From NCBI GenBank assembly GCA_021160785.1, contig JAGHBX010000143.1, forward strand, positions 1-13,137: 13,137 nt of DNA, written 5' to 3'. Of the stretch, positions 1 through 6,801 are shown in pieces; positions within the stretch are counted from its first letter, which is position 1, and the number at the start of each line of letters is the position of its first letter. The notes under the pieces were generated by a model. The model worked only from the letters and a program-made list of their open reading frames with translations. It was not told the DNA's origin and did no database searches. This DNA comes from Planctomycetota bacterium (GTDB taxonomy: Bacteria; Planctomycetota; Phycisphaerae; Sedimentisphaerales; Anaerohalosphaeraceae). The position numbers and the translations under genes were made by a program.

Positions 1-2
1 CC

Positions 3-983
3 AACCTCCCCCGCCAGATACAACTGCAGCCCGACGACGATTCCTACGATCCGGACGAGTACTACAAGCTGCGTGTCTCAGGGACCAACGACTTGTGTAC
101 ATATACCATAGAATGCTGGGCGTATCGACAAGAAGGCGCCGAGAGAACCCTGCAAAGCAATCTAAAAGCACAGTTGCGTCTGGACCCATGCATAGCGTAT
201 TGGGCGGGCGGAGATACAATCGAACGCAACACCGTCACAATCAACGGCGATGTTTACTGTAATGGAACCCTCACAAGTTCGGCCGTGTTGAACGGCGATG
301 TTTTCGCCGCCGGTTTCACGGGAATCAGCGCCGGGCAGTTGTATCCTCTGCCCTCGCCCCCGGACATACCTTTTCCTGACCTGCAACCGAGCCTTTACAC
401 CTCTCAATACGACTATGTAGAAGACTGGGATTCTCCTGCGGTGGGCTCATATTTTTCACATGATTTAGAAGTCAACGATTGTAACAATCCCTCTCCTAAT
501 CCTCTTAAGTTTTTTGCACCCGACAGCTCTAATCCCGCAGGTGTCCTTTATTGGGACGGTCCGGAGCTTGGTGATCTGGTTATCGACAATGTTAATATTA
601 CAGGCACCCTGGTGGTTGACGGAAATGTCTTCGTCAGGGGGGGGACGACAATTACTCCTGTGAAGAATTTTCCCGCTCTTGTAGTAACCGGTACTCTTAA
701 TGTTGAAGCTTCCGGTCGCCTTGACATTAACGGTCTCGTTCAGACCAACGCCATGACAGTTGCCGCCGATGCCGGCAACATAACAATTACCGGTGCGCTG
801 TTCGTAGAGACAGGCGGTATGAATGTCGTCGATCCTAGATACGGTGGAAAGATCACTATTACCGTAGATCCAATGAAATCGGCGATAATAACCGAGTATA
901 ATCCAGGCCCCACTTTTCGCAAGTGGTCCCCGGCGGGCGATGCATTTTTCAAATATATCATCCGGAGAAATCCAACGCCGTAG
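3..983 (+). CDS. PilX-like / beta-repeat pilus-associated protein, C-terminal part (5' end outside window)
   Basis: The frame is open from the first complete codon at 3 to the TAG at 981-983 (326 residues). It has no convincing start, so the gene begins upstream of the window; a TTG at 93 lies inside the continuous frame. The part seen has no membrane segment. It is rich in short beta-strand-like repeats with alternating hydrophobic residues and Gly/Asn turns, such as VTINGDVYCNGTL, LVIDNVNITGTLVVDGNVFV and GNITITGALFVETGGM. These recall polymer-forming (bactofilin-like) or beta-helix folds. The C-terminus ends with an aromatic segment (FRKWSPAGDAFFKYI). Similar proteins with a PilX-type N-terminus sit beside minor pseudopilins in planctomycete-like clusters, from memory. 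The following pseudopilin and pilM-Q genes support a role as a minor pilus component or surface adhesin. The function is inferred, and the missing N-terminus would decide whether it carries a prepilin leader. Confidence 0.7.
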   Translation, partial: NLPRQIQLQPDDDSYDPDEYYKLRVSGTNDLCTYTIECWAYRQEGAERTLQSNLKAQLRLDPCIAYWAGGDTIERNTVTINGDVYCNGTLTSSAVLNGDVFAAGFTGISAGQLYPLPSPPDIPFPDLQPSLYTSQYDYVEDWDSPAVGSYFSHDLEVNDCNNPSPNPLKFFAPDSSNPAGVLYWDGPELGDLVIDNVNITGTLVVDGNVFVRGGTTITPVKNFPALVVTGTLNVEASGRLDINGLVQTNAMTVAADAGNITITGALFVETGGMNVVDPRYGGKITITVDPMKSAIITEYNPGPTFRKWSPAGDAFFKYIIRRNPTP

Positions 984-1016
984 ATGGTCGGTAATCGGAC
1001 CATCAGGCGGGTTTTT
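984..1016 (+). terminator. Weak terminator-like hairpin after the PilX-like gene
   Basis: Directly after the TAG, a 6-bp stem (984-989 with 998-1003, 8-base loop) is followed 8 bases later by a run of five T (1012-1016). The stem is short and the T run is not adjacent, so this is at most a partial or weak terminator. A second small stem, CGGG/CCCG, flanks the T run. Confidence 0.2.
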
Positions 1017-1348
1017 CCCGGAGATTCCCAACAAAAAAGGGTTTGGCCCGAACCGGTGGCGTTGGCGTCACAATAGCACCAAGCCGGGGGGTAATAATGA
1101 CTGTAACGATTATAGTGAATAATATGGACCGCTTGGGCGATGCGTCGCCTCAATTCGGCGTTCAGTTCGGGTCCATGGGTCGTTTTTCTCGGGCTTTCGA
1201 CTTTGCCCAGGGCGCCGCCAGGCCACATTTACATTTTAATTATGGAAACTGCGTCAAGAGAGGCGGATGTTCATTAAGCCGCCGATTGCAGATGACGAAA
1301 AAGTATTCGGATGTATCTATCGACTCTGTGTCTATGAGTGGTGAAAAG
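984..1348 (+). other. Non-coding gap with possible structured leader RNA
   Basis: These roughly 365 bases separate the PilX-like gene from the pseudopilin. A frame continuous with the pseudopilin is open from 1043, but its translation shows no recognisable domain and would give the prepilin a leader of about 100 residues, so I treat it as untranslated. Possible stems are: 984-989 with 998-1003 (ATGGTC/GACCAT); 1045-1053 with 1165-1173 (9 bp, one G-U); 1058-1065 with 1079-1085 (7 bp with a bulged G); 1136-1140 with 1145-1149 (GGCGA/TCGCC, 4-base loop); 1124-1130 with 1170-1176 (ATGGACC/GGTCCAT, exclusive with the 9-bp stem); and 1262-1266 with 1279-1283. It does not match the c-di-GMP-I riboswitch core as I know it. 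I see no convincing sigma-70 promoter. Confidence 0.35.
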
Positions 1349-1900
1349 ATGGGAAAAATAACGGGATTATCAGAACAAAATTTGGTCCGGCGGGCTTGCG
1401 GCTTCACGCTGATTGAAGTCATTGTGGTGGTTGTCATCCTGTCGATCGTCGCCCTGATGGCGGTGCCGATGTTCGGCTCAGCGGCCGATATCCAGCTTAA
1501 GGCCGCCGCCAACATGATTGCAGCAGATATCGAGTATGCCAAGAGCATGGCCATCAGCAGACAGCAGAATTATTCGGTTGTCTTCAACAGCACCGACGAA
1601 TCCTACGAGGTGCAGGATTCGGGGGGCAATGTTATACCACACCCCATTAATCCCGTAGATCTGGCCGTAGATTTTGATGATGACCCTATGTATTCACGAT
1701 TGAACCAAGTGGTTATTGTCTCGGCTGTTTTTAATCCCGATAGTGAGGAAACGATTACTTTCGATTACCTCGGCAGTCCCCACAGCGGCTCGTCGGCCGG
1801 TAATCCGCTGGACAGCGGTGTCGTTACCCTTGAGGCCGGCGGCATCCAAATGACTATAGAAGTCGAGCCGATCACTGGATATGTCACTATTAACAATTAG
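1349..1900 (+). CDS. GspH/FimT-type pseudopilin
   Basis: This is a minor pseudopilin of 183 residues. After an 18-residue charged leader comes the prepilin peptidase site G|FTLIE (Gly-18, then Phe, with the conserved Glu at +5). A single hydrophobic helix of about 20 residues follows (IVVVVILSIVALMAVPMF). The next segment (AAANMIAADIEYAKSMAISRQQ) and the beta-rich C-terminus match the GspH/FimT layout. I chose ATG 1349 because GGTGA lies four bases upstream and the leader length is normal. In-frame ATGs at 1334, 1292 and 1097 would lengthen the leader to 23, 37 and 102 residues. The protein would be inserted in the inner membrane, cleaved and methylated by PilD/GspO (not in the window), and placed at the pilus or pseudopilus tip. 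It ends eight bases before pilM and so probably shares its transcript. Confidence 0.85.
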   Translation: MGKITGLSEQNLVRRACGFTLIEVIVVVVILSIVALMAVPMFGSAADIQLKAAANMIAADIEYAKSMAISRQQNYSVVFNSTDESYEVQDSGGNVIPHPINPVDLAVDFDDDPMYSRLNQVVIVSAVFNPDSEETITFDYLGSPHSGSSAGNPLDSGVVTLEAGGIQMTIEVEPITGYVTINN

Positions 1901-1907
1901 AGATAGA

Positions 1908-3035
1908 ATGAAGTTTATGTTTAATTTGCGTAATAAAAATATCGGACCAATCGGACTGGACCTTGGGCACAACCCCATCAAGATGATACAGCTTGCATGG
2001 TCTGACGACAAGATATGCGTCGTCGCCGCCGAGGAAGCCGATTATGTGCGCGATATGAATGTCGCCGATGAAGTCGGACGAGAATCGGTCATCTCCGCCG
2101 TCAAAGGCATGCTGGCAAAAGGCAGTTTCAGTGGCAGAGAAGTTGTCTCATGTCTGTCAAATGACAGCCTCAAGATAAAAAGCCTCCGGCTTGACACCGC
2201 GGACACCCAGCAGATAGAGCAGCAGTTCAAGACTGAATTCGCCCCGCGTTTCGGGCTCGATGCAGACGCCGACGAAATTCGATACATGATTGCAGGTAAT
2301 GTCTACCAGGGCGACGAGATGAAAAATGAGGTTATCTTCTTCGGTATGGACAAGGCCGGCATCGTGCAGCACTTGCACCTGCTGGAAGACGCCGGGTTGA
2401 CTCCGGTCGGCATCGATGCCGTTCCATGCGCCCTCTTCAGGAGTTTCCAGGCTTCGCTTAGACGCCAGGAGGACCAGCAGCTCGTCAGCGTACTGGTCGA
2501 TGTCGGAAGTTTGTTCACGACAGTCATTATCGGTCGAGGGCAGGAAATCATTTTCGTCAAGCAAATCCCCATTGCCGGCGAGCGCCTCAACGCCGATGTC
2601 GCTTCCAAACTCGAAGTTACAGTGGAGGAAGCCGGACTGCTGCGGGCGAAGCTCAAAAACGATACGGACGGTTCCATCATGGAGGCTTCTACAAGGCAGG
2701 CGGTGATCGACGCCATGAGCCGAACGATAGAAGAACTGGCAAAGGAGATATCGCTTTGCTTTAGATATTACGCCGTTACTTTCCGAGGGCAGCGTCCCAC
2801 GGAGGTCGTTTTTGCCGGTGGCGAAGCGGATGAAACAACACTGCTGAAGGCTCTCAAGAGACATCTCGGCGTTTCGATAACAATTGCGGGACCTTTGCGG
2901 GGCTTTGATTTGAGCCATGCCGATTTTAAGGACCGCCATGACGCAGAGATGTCCAAATGGGCCGTGGCGGTCGGATTGGGTATGAAAGGGATGGATATGT
3001 CTACCTGCGAGAGCGAATGTTATGAAAGAAATTGA
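1908..3035 (+). CDS. pilM: Type IV pilus assembly protein PilM (actin-like ATPase)
   Basis: The product has 375 residues and an actin/FtsA-like fold. Visible motifs are the phosphate-1 loop IGLDLGHNPIKMIQL (about 15-29), the phosphate-2 motif VLVDVGSLFTTVII (about 195-208) and the adenosine-type motif VFAGGEAD (about 301-308). The segment FVKQIPIAGERLNADVASKL (about 216-235) is typical of PilM. There is no signal peptide or membrane helix, which fits a cytoplasmic ring that binds the N-terminal tail of PilN. I chose ATG 1908 because it lies after the pseudopilin stop at 1900. ATG 1917 would start closer to the family norm, and ATG 1881 would overlap the upstream gene by 20 bases. The 3' end overlaps pilN by 14 bases, which suggests translational coupling. 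The length fits the family (about 350-380). Confidence 0.92.
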   Translation: MKFMFNLRNKNIGPIGLDLGHNPIKMIQLAWSDDKICVVAAEEADYVRDMNVADEVGRESVISAVKGMLAKGSFSGREVVSCLSNDSLKIKSLRLDTADTQQIEQQFKTEFAPRFGLDADADEIRYMIAGNVYQGDEMKNEVIFFGMDKAGIVQHLHLLEDAGLTPVGIDAVPCALFRSFQASLRRQEDQQLVSVLVDVGSLFTTVIIGRGQEIIFVKQIPIAGERLNADVASKLEVTVEEAGLLRAKLKNDTDGSIMEASTRQAVIDAMSRTIEELAKEISLCFRYYAVTFRGQRPTEVVFAGGEADETTLLKALKRHLGVSITIAGPLRGFDLSHADFKDRHDAEMSKWAVAVGLGMKGMDMSTCESECYERN

Positions 3036-3684
3036 TTTTATTCCTGAGTGGTACAGGACCGGCCAGAAACGAATGGTCAGTTATCACAGGCAGTACGTGT
3101 TGATAGCTTTCCTGTTTGTCGCGCTGTTGTCATGGAGTCATTTTGCAGGCGCATTTGTGTCTCGGGCACAGGCAAGGGTCGAGGCGACAGAGTCTCTCCT
3201 GAAGATTGAGGAGCCTCTTTTGCAGGCTTATAACAGGACCAAGGCCGGTGTTGCCGATTTGCAGAGCAACGTCCGTGTTATCGAGAGGGTCCGGCCTCGC
3301 GTCGATGTGTCTCATGTAATCGCCGAGTTGAGCCACCTCGTAAGTGATCAAATCGTGCTCAGCAGGATTGATGTCCGCAGCGAGGCCCTGAAGTCTTCAC
3401 CGGCGGCGGCCAGGAAACATGTCGTCACAATAGCCTCCCAGGGTGATCGTGGCTCGTCGGTGCTTCCAGAGGAAAGCATACGAAGCAAAGTTGTCATAGT
3501 CGGCATAGCCGCCGAAGCGTCTGATGTGGCGTCTTTAATATCGAAACTGGAAGAGTCTCCCTGGTTTTGCCGCGTCATTCCGGGCTACTCGAGAAGCAAA
3601 AAAATCAAGGATGTCGTGGTCACGGAATTTGAAATCGGATGCTACGTTGCCAATTATGTCCAGTATCCCGGGGTGGGCCAATGA
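3022..3684 (+). CDS. pilN: PilN-like inner-membrane pilus/secretion platform protein
   Basis: The product has 220 residues. It starts with a short cytoplasmic tail, MKEIDFIPEWY, which corresponds to the conserved (I)N(L)LP-type motif by which PilN docks onto PilM. One membrane helix follows at about 25-45, then a helical region with coiled-coil character (about 46-95) and an alpha/beta periplasmic domain (about 96-210) in which KVVIVGIAAEASDVASLISKLEES resembles the PilN/GspL ferredoxin-like fold. It overlaps pilM by 14 bases and ends in an ATGA overlap with the next gene. The position between PilM and a PilO-like protein is diagnostic. Sequence similarity across PilN families is low, so the call rests on topology, the N-terminal motif and gene order. 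Confidence 0.87.
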   Translation: MKEIDFIPEWYRTGQKRMVSYHRQYVLIAFLFVALLSWSHFAGAFVSRAQARVEATESLLKIEEPLLQAYNRTKAGVADLQSNVRVIERVRPRVDVSHVIAELSHLVSDQIVLSRIDVRSEALKSSPAAARKHVVTIASQGDRGSSVLPEESIRSKVVIVGIAAEASDVASLISKLEESPWFCRVIPGYSRSKKIKDVVVTEFEIGCYVANYVQYPGVGQ

Positions 3685-4232
3685 TGAAACATCCTGAGAA
3701 AAAACAAGTTCAGATTATCGTTATCGCCGCGGTCATCATTGTCGGTTTCGGAGTTCTGCGGTTTTATCCTCTCGTCCGGCGGATGGCGAAGATAAGGCGG
3801 ACCCGAGGCGAGCAGATCGCCGCTGTGGCGCAAGTGAGGCAATACACCCTGGGCATCCCCGCGCTTCGCAAGCAGGCCGACGACCTCCGCGTCCAACTTG
3901 CCGACTACGATCGAAGGATACCCGGCGGTCGTCAATTCGCCGACCTCTGGCGCCGGATGGCCGAGGCGATGAGCAGGCACAATCTCCAGGATCGGATTGT
4001 CCAGCCCGGAGTGGAAACGACAGGTCAAAGCATCGGCTGTATTCCGATAACGATACAGTGTTCGGGAACGCTCGAGCAGACGTTCGAGTTTCTAAAATCG
4101 CTTGCCGATTTCGAGCGTCTGATCCGCATAGAGGAGCTCCAACTGCAAAATGATGCCGAGTATTCGGGGTGGATCAAGTTGAATGCGGACGCAAAAGTTT
4201 ACTACCAGGCAGCGGTCGAGGCGAGCATTTAG
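3681..4232 (+). CDS. pilO: PilO-like inner-membrane platform protein
   Basis: The product has 183 residues. A short basic N-terminus is followed by one membrane helix (about 9-30: VQIIVIAAVIIVGFGVL), a charged helical coiled-coil stretch (about 35-80) and a ferredoxin-like periplasmic domain. In that domain IPITIQCSGTLEQTFEFLKS and ERLIRIEELQLQ (about 121-155) match the usual PilO pattern of a beta strand, a helix lining up FL..L, and then I..L.L. The start is ATG 3681, which overlaps the pilN stop (ATGA) and is preceded by GGGGTGGG. ATG 3684 directly after it is equally possible. It would pair with PilN in the inner membrane and pass contact on to the PilP-like protein encoded next. Confidence 0.87.
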   Translation: MMKHPEKKQVQIIVIAAVIIVGFGVLRFYPLVRRMAKIRRTRGEQIAAVAQVRQYTLGIPALRKQADDLRVQLADYDRRIPGGRQFADLWRRMAEAMSRHNLQDRIVQPGVETTGQSIGCIPITIQCSGTLEQTFEFLKSLADFERLIRIEELQLQNDAEYSGWIKLNADAKVYYQAAVEASI

Positions 4233-4246
4233 GCGGCATAGAATAT

Positions 4247-4855
4247 ATGAAACGCAATAAGACACATAAAAATAACGACGCAGCATTGCTGCAGGGCCTT
4301 CCTGTTTCCAAAAGCAAGCTGATCATTGCGGTCGTGCTCATAACGGTCATGGCCTTCATGTGGCTGCGACTGCTGGTCTTCAATAAGACGCCCGACACCG
4401 TTGCAGGCGGCACGCTGGGCGGTCCTGTCGGCGCCCAGGTCGGCAGCACCGCCACAAAGCCTGTGCCTGAATTGACATATAGAGAACTTCCCTTTGTGCC
4501 CGGTCGCCATGATGTGCTTGCAAACGACATCTTTCGTTCTGGAACCTGGCTGGTCTTCGGGGCAGTGGATGATACGCAAAACACAGTCGGCCCCGACGTC
4601 GACGAGCACGCTTTAACCGCCTCGGATATCCGAAACATTACCGGTCTCATCACCCTTGACGGCATCATCGCCGAGCAGGGGACCCGGACGCCGGAGGCGT
4701 TTGTCAACGGCAAGCTGGTATCAGTCGGCTCAAAAGTAGCCGTCGAATACAATAAACGGTCGGTCGAATTAACGGTAACAGAAATTCACAGAAACAAAGT
4801 AGTGCTAAGGGTGGGAGAACAAGAGGTCAATGTCATGATAGTTCAGACGGATTAG
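4247..4855 (+). CDS. PilP/GspC-like secretin-linking protein
   Basis: The product has 202 residues. The N-terminus is basic, with one membrane helix at about 24-44 (LIIAVVLITVMAFMWLRLLV) and no lipobox cysteine. A Gly/Pro/Thr-rich linker (about 50-85) follows. The C-terminal beta domain (about 124-202) has the pattern ITGLITLDGIIAEQ...AFVNGKLVSVGSKV...VELTVTEIHRNKVVLRVGEQEV, the small beta fold shared by PilP and the GspC homology region that touches the secretin N-terminal domains. Classical PilP is a lipoprotein, so the membrane-anchored form is closer to GspC. ATG 4247 follows the pilO stop by 14 bases, with AGGCGG upstream; an in-frame extension back to 4169 lies inside pilO and is not needed. 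Its place between pilO and the secretin supports the role. Confidence 0.78.
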   Translation: MKRNKTHKNNDAALLQGLPVSKSKLIIAVVLITVMAFMWLRLLVFNKTPDTVAGGTLGGPVGAQVGSTATKPVPELTYRELPFVPGRHDVLANDIFRSGTWLVFGAVDDTQNTVGPDVDEHALTASDIRNITGLITLDGIIAEQGTRTPEAFVNGKLVSVGSKVAVEYNKRSVELTVTEIHRNKVVLRVGEQEVNVMIVQTD

Positions 4856-4868
4856 TCTGGATAATGGA

Positions 4869-4878
4869 AAGGAAGGTG
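4869..4878 (+). promoter_or_regulatory. Strong ribosome binding site of the secretin gene
   Basis: AAGGAAGGTG ends four bases before ATG 4883. It is the clearest Shine-Dalgarno match in the window and supports that start. Confidence 0.6.
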
Positions 4879-4882
4879 CAGT

Positions 4883-6703
4883 ATGTTCAAAAGAGAGAAA
4901 AGAGTCGAGAAATTAAAAACAGCAAACGGTATGGTGACGTGGTGCCTGGCGCTGGCGGTGCTTGGGGCAATGGCGCTGGCCCAGGTTGAACCGTCCGTTG
5001 AGATGCCGGTTGCGCTGCAGGAGGCGCCGGAGGTTGTCGAAGACAGTCAACCTGAAGCTCCCGCCGCCGCAGAAGACGAACTGGGCGCACAGGCAATACA
5101 GTCCCTGAGTTTCAAAGAGGGCACGACAATAAGCGCTGCGCTCAGGATGCTGCAGCTTAAGTACCAGAAGAACATCATTCCGATATCCCGTATGGACGAC
5201 CAGATTACCGTATTCGAACTGTTCAATGTCACATTTGACGAGGCCCTCCAGGCGATCATCGGAATAAACAAGTTCGAGGAGCAGGAAAACGGCTCTATCA
5301 CGGTCTACACCCCCGAAGAGTACGAACAGATTATGGCCGACATGAGGCGGATGGAGACCAGGATATTCACCTTGTACTACATATCCGCTGAAGAAGCCAA
5401 AGAACTACTTACACCTGTCATGAGTGAGTCCGGCAAGATTGAAGCCACTAAAGCTCCGGAAACCACTATCTCTTCTGATGATGGTCTTTCCGTAGAAGAG
5501 GGTGGGACTTCAATATCAATCCATGATTCAATCGTGATGAACGATTATCCTGAGAACATTGCCGACGCAGAGTCTTTGATTAAGCAACTGGATGTCAGGC
5601 CTTCACAGGTTCTTATCGAGGCGACTATCCTGACCGCAAGTTTGATTGAAGGCCTGGAACTCGGTGTAGACCTTAATTTGATGGCTGGCGCCAGCTTAAG
5701 CGGCACTGCGTCAACGGATACAATTGTTGCCGAAGACAATATTGACAGAGGATCTGCCGGAAGTTCTCCGATTTTGCAGGTAGACGGGCTTTCGGGTACT
5801 CCGATTGAGACGTTTGGCTTTGCAAAGGCAGGTAGTGACGGTCTCAGGCTAGGCATTAGCACGGGGGATGTCCGGGTATTCATAACGGCCCTGGAGACCG
5901 TCACCGATGTTACAGTCCTTGCCAATCCTAAAATCCTTGCTCTGAATAAGCAGTTAGGTACTGTGTATATCGGGCAAAGAGTTGGCTATCGCAGCAGCAC
6001 TACCGTTTCAGCCAGCGGTAATGCTTCAGATGGGGAAGTAGAATGGCTGGAATCAGGCACCAAACTCACGTTCAGGCCCTATATAGGCAAGGATGGCTAC
6101 GTTCGTATGGATATTTATCCCAAGGACAGTGCCCTCACCGGTGAGCAGATTGAGGGAGTTCCCAGTGAAGTAACAGCCGAATTGAGCACGAATATCATGG
6201 TCAAAGACGGTGAGACCGTTGTAATAGGAGGCCTGTTCAGAGACTCCGTAACGTCCTCCAAGTCCCAGGTTCCATTGTTAGGCGATATTCCGGTTCTGGG
6301 CGAATTGTTCAAGGGCACTAACGATAACTCGGTACGTCAGGAAGTGATAATTCTGCTGACGCCTCACATCATAAAGGATACTTCGGAACTTGACGGCGAC
6401 AAGAGAGCCGCCGACGTCGAGCGAAAACGGCTGGGCGCCCGAAAGGGTCTCCACTGGATTGGTGTGGGTCGGCTTTCGGAAGAAAGCTACACAAAGGCGG
6501 TCGGCCTCTACTCGGCCGGCAATACCACCGGCGCCCTGCGCGAACTCAACTGGACGCTGAACCTCAGACCCACGTACCTGGAAGCCCTGAGATTGAGAGA
6601 GCGCATTGTCCGCAAAACTTCCGGTCAGGGCGAAGAGGTCATTGAGCGCATCATGCTCGGTGCAATCGAACGTGAAGAATCGCAAAACTGGATCAGACGA
6701 TAG
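4883..6703 (+). CDS. Secretin (PilQ/GspD family) with C-terminal TPR-like extension
   Basis: The product has 606 residues and is the outer-membrane pore of the machine. A signal peptide (about 1-33; hydrophobic core TWCLALAVLGAMALA) is followed by an acidic Ala/Pro/Glu linker. Next comes an STN/N0-like domain (about 72-142), then a NolW/N1-type domain (about 159-240) interrupted by an acidic Ser/Thr/Gly insertion at about 190-212. The secretin domain (about 241-498) holds VLANPKILALNKQLGTVYIG, VKDGETVVIGGLFRD and the signature VPLLGDIPVLGELFKG (463-478), ending in EVIILLTPHII. Residues about 500-606 form a charged helical tail containing a TPR-like unit (SYTKAVGLYSAGNTTGALRE). There are no AMIN domains, unlike proteobacterial PilQ, and only one N1-type domain, unlike GspD. 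No assembly pilotin is identified; the TPR lipoprotein encoded next is a candidate partner. Confidence 0.93.
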   Translation: MFKREKRVEKLKTANGMVTWCLALAVLGAMALAQVEPSVEMPVALQEAPEVVEDSQPEAPAAAEDELGAQAIQSLSFKEGTTISAALRMLQLKYQKNIIPISRMDDQITVFELFNVTFDEALQAIIGINKFEEQENGSITVYTPEEYEQIMADMRRMETRIFTLYYISAEEAKELLTPVMSESGKIEATKAPETTISSDDGLSVEEGGTSISIHDSIVMNDYPENIADAESLIKQLDVRPSQVLIEATILTASLIEGLELGVDLNLMAGASLSGTASTDTIVAEDNIDRGSAGSSPILQVDGLSGTPIETFGFAKAGSDGLRLGISTGDVRVFITALETVTDVTVLANPKILALNKQLGTVYIGQRVGYRSSTTVSASGNASDGEVEWLESGTKLTFRPYIGKDGYVRMDIYPKDSALTGEQIEGVPSEVTAELSTNIMVKDGETVVIGGLFRDSVTSSKSQVPLLGDIPVLGELFKGTNDNSVRQEVIILLTPHIIKDTSELDGDKRAADVERKRLGARKGLHWIGVGRLSEESYTKAVGLYSAGNTTGALRELNWTLNLRPTYLEALRLRERIVRKTSGQGEEVIERIMLGAIEREESQNWIRR

Positions 6704-6726
6704 AGCGGCAACTTAAATGTTAATGT

Positions 6727-6754
6727 TCCGGGCGGTCCTTTGCGGCCGTCCGGA
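6727..6754 (+). other. Stable hairpin between secretin and TPR gene
   Basis: An 11-bp stem (6727-6737 TCCGGGCGGTC with 6744-6754 GGCCGTCCGGA, two G-U pairs) closes a 6-base loop. No T run follows, so it is not a canonical intrinsic terminator. It could protect the upstream mRNA end, mark a processing site, or reduce expression of the genes after the secretin. The rest of the 98-base gap shows nothing else clear apart from the ribosome binding site GAGGT (6790-6794). Confidence 0.5.
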
Positions 6755-6801
6755 GCATAGATAAAACGCAAATACTGTTAGGATGCAGCGAGGTACGGAC
6801 A

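Noticed and set aside
93..983. TTG at 93 as the start of the first gene
   Set aside because: The frame is open and protein-like upstream to the window edge, so the gene is cut by the edge rather than starting at a rare TTG.
1088..1116. Possible -10 box TATAGT at 1111
   Set aside because: No acceptable -35 hexamer lies 16-18 bases upstream (the bases there are GGGGGT-like), so a promoter call is not supported.
1041..1180. c-di-GMP-I (GEMM) riboswitch
   Set aside because: The context is tempting, but I cannot find the conserved core (GGGCAAAC-type and GCAAAGCC-type segments) in the gap.
1043..1348. Long N-terminal extension of the pseudopilin
   Set aside because: It would place about 100 residues before the prepilin cleavage site, shows no domain, and a normal start with GGTGA upstream exists at 1349. 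ATG 1097 has a G-rich stretch before it but gives a 102-residue leader.
2157..2939. Minus-strand open frame of 260 codons opposite pilM
   Set aside because: It lies wholly inside pilM, shows no domain or ribosome binding site, and antisense frames of this size are common in such genes.
6727..6754. Intrinsic terminator after the secretin gene
   Set aside because: The stem is good but there is no T run after it (the following bases are GCATAGATAAAA).
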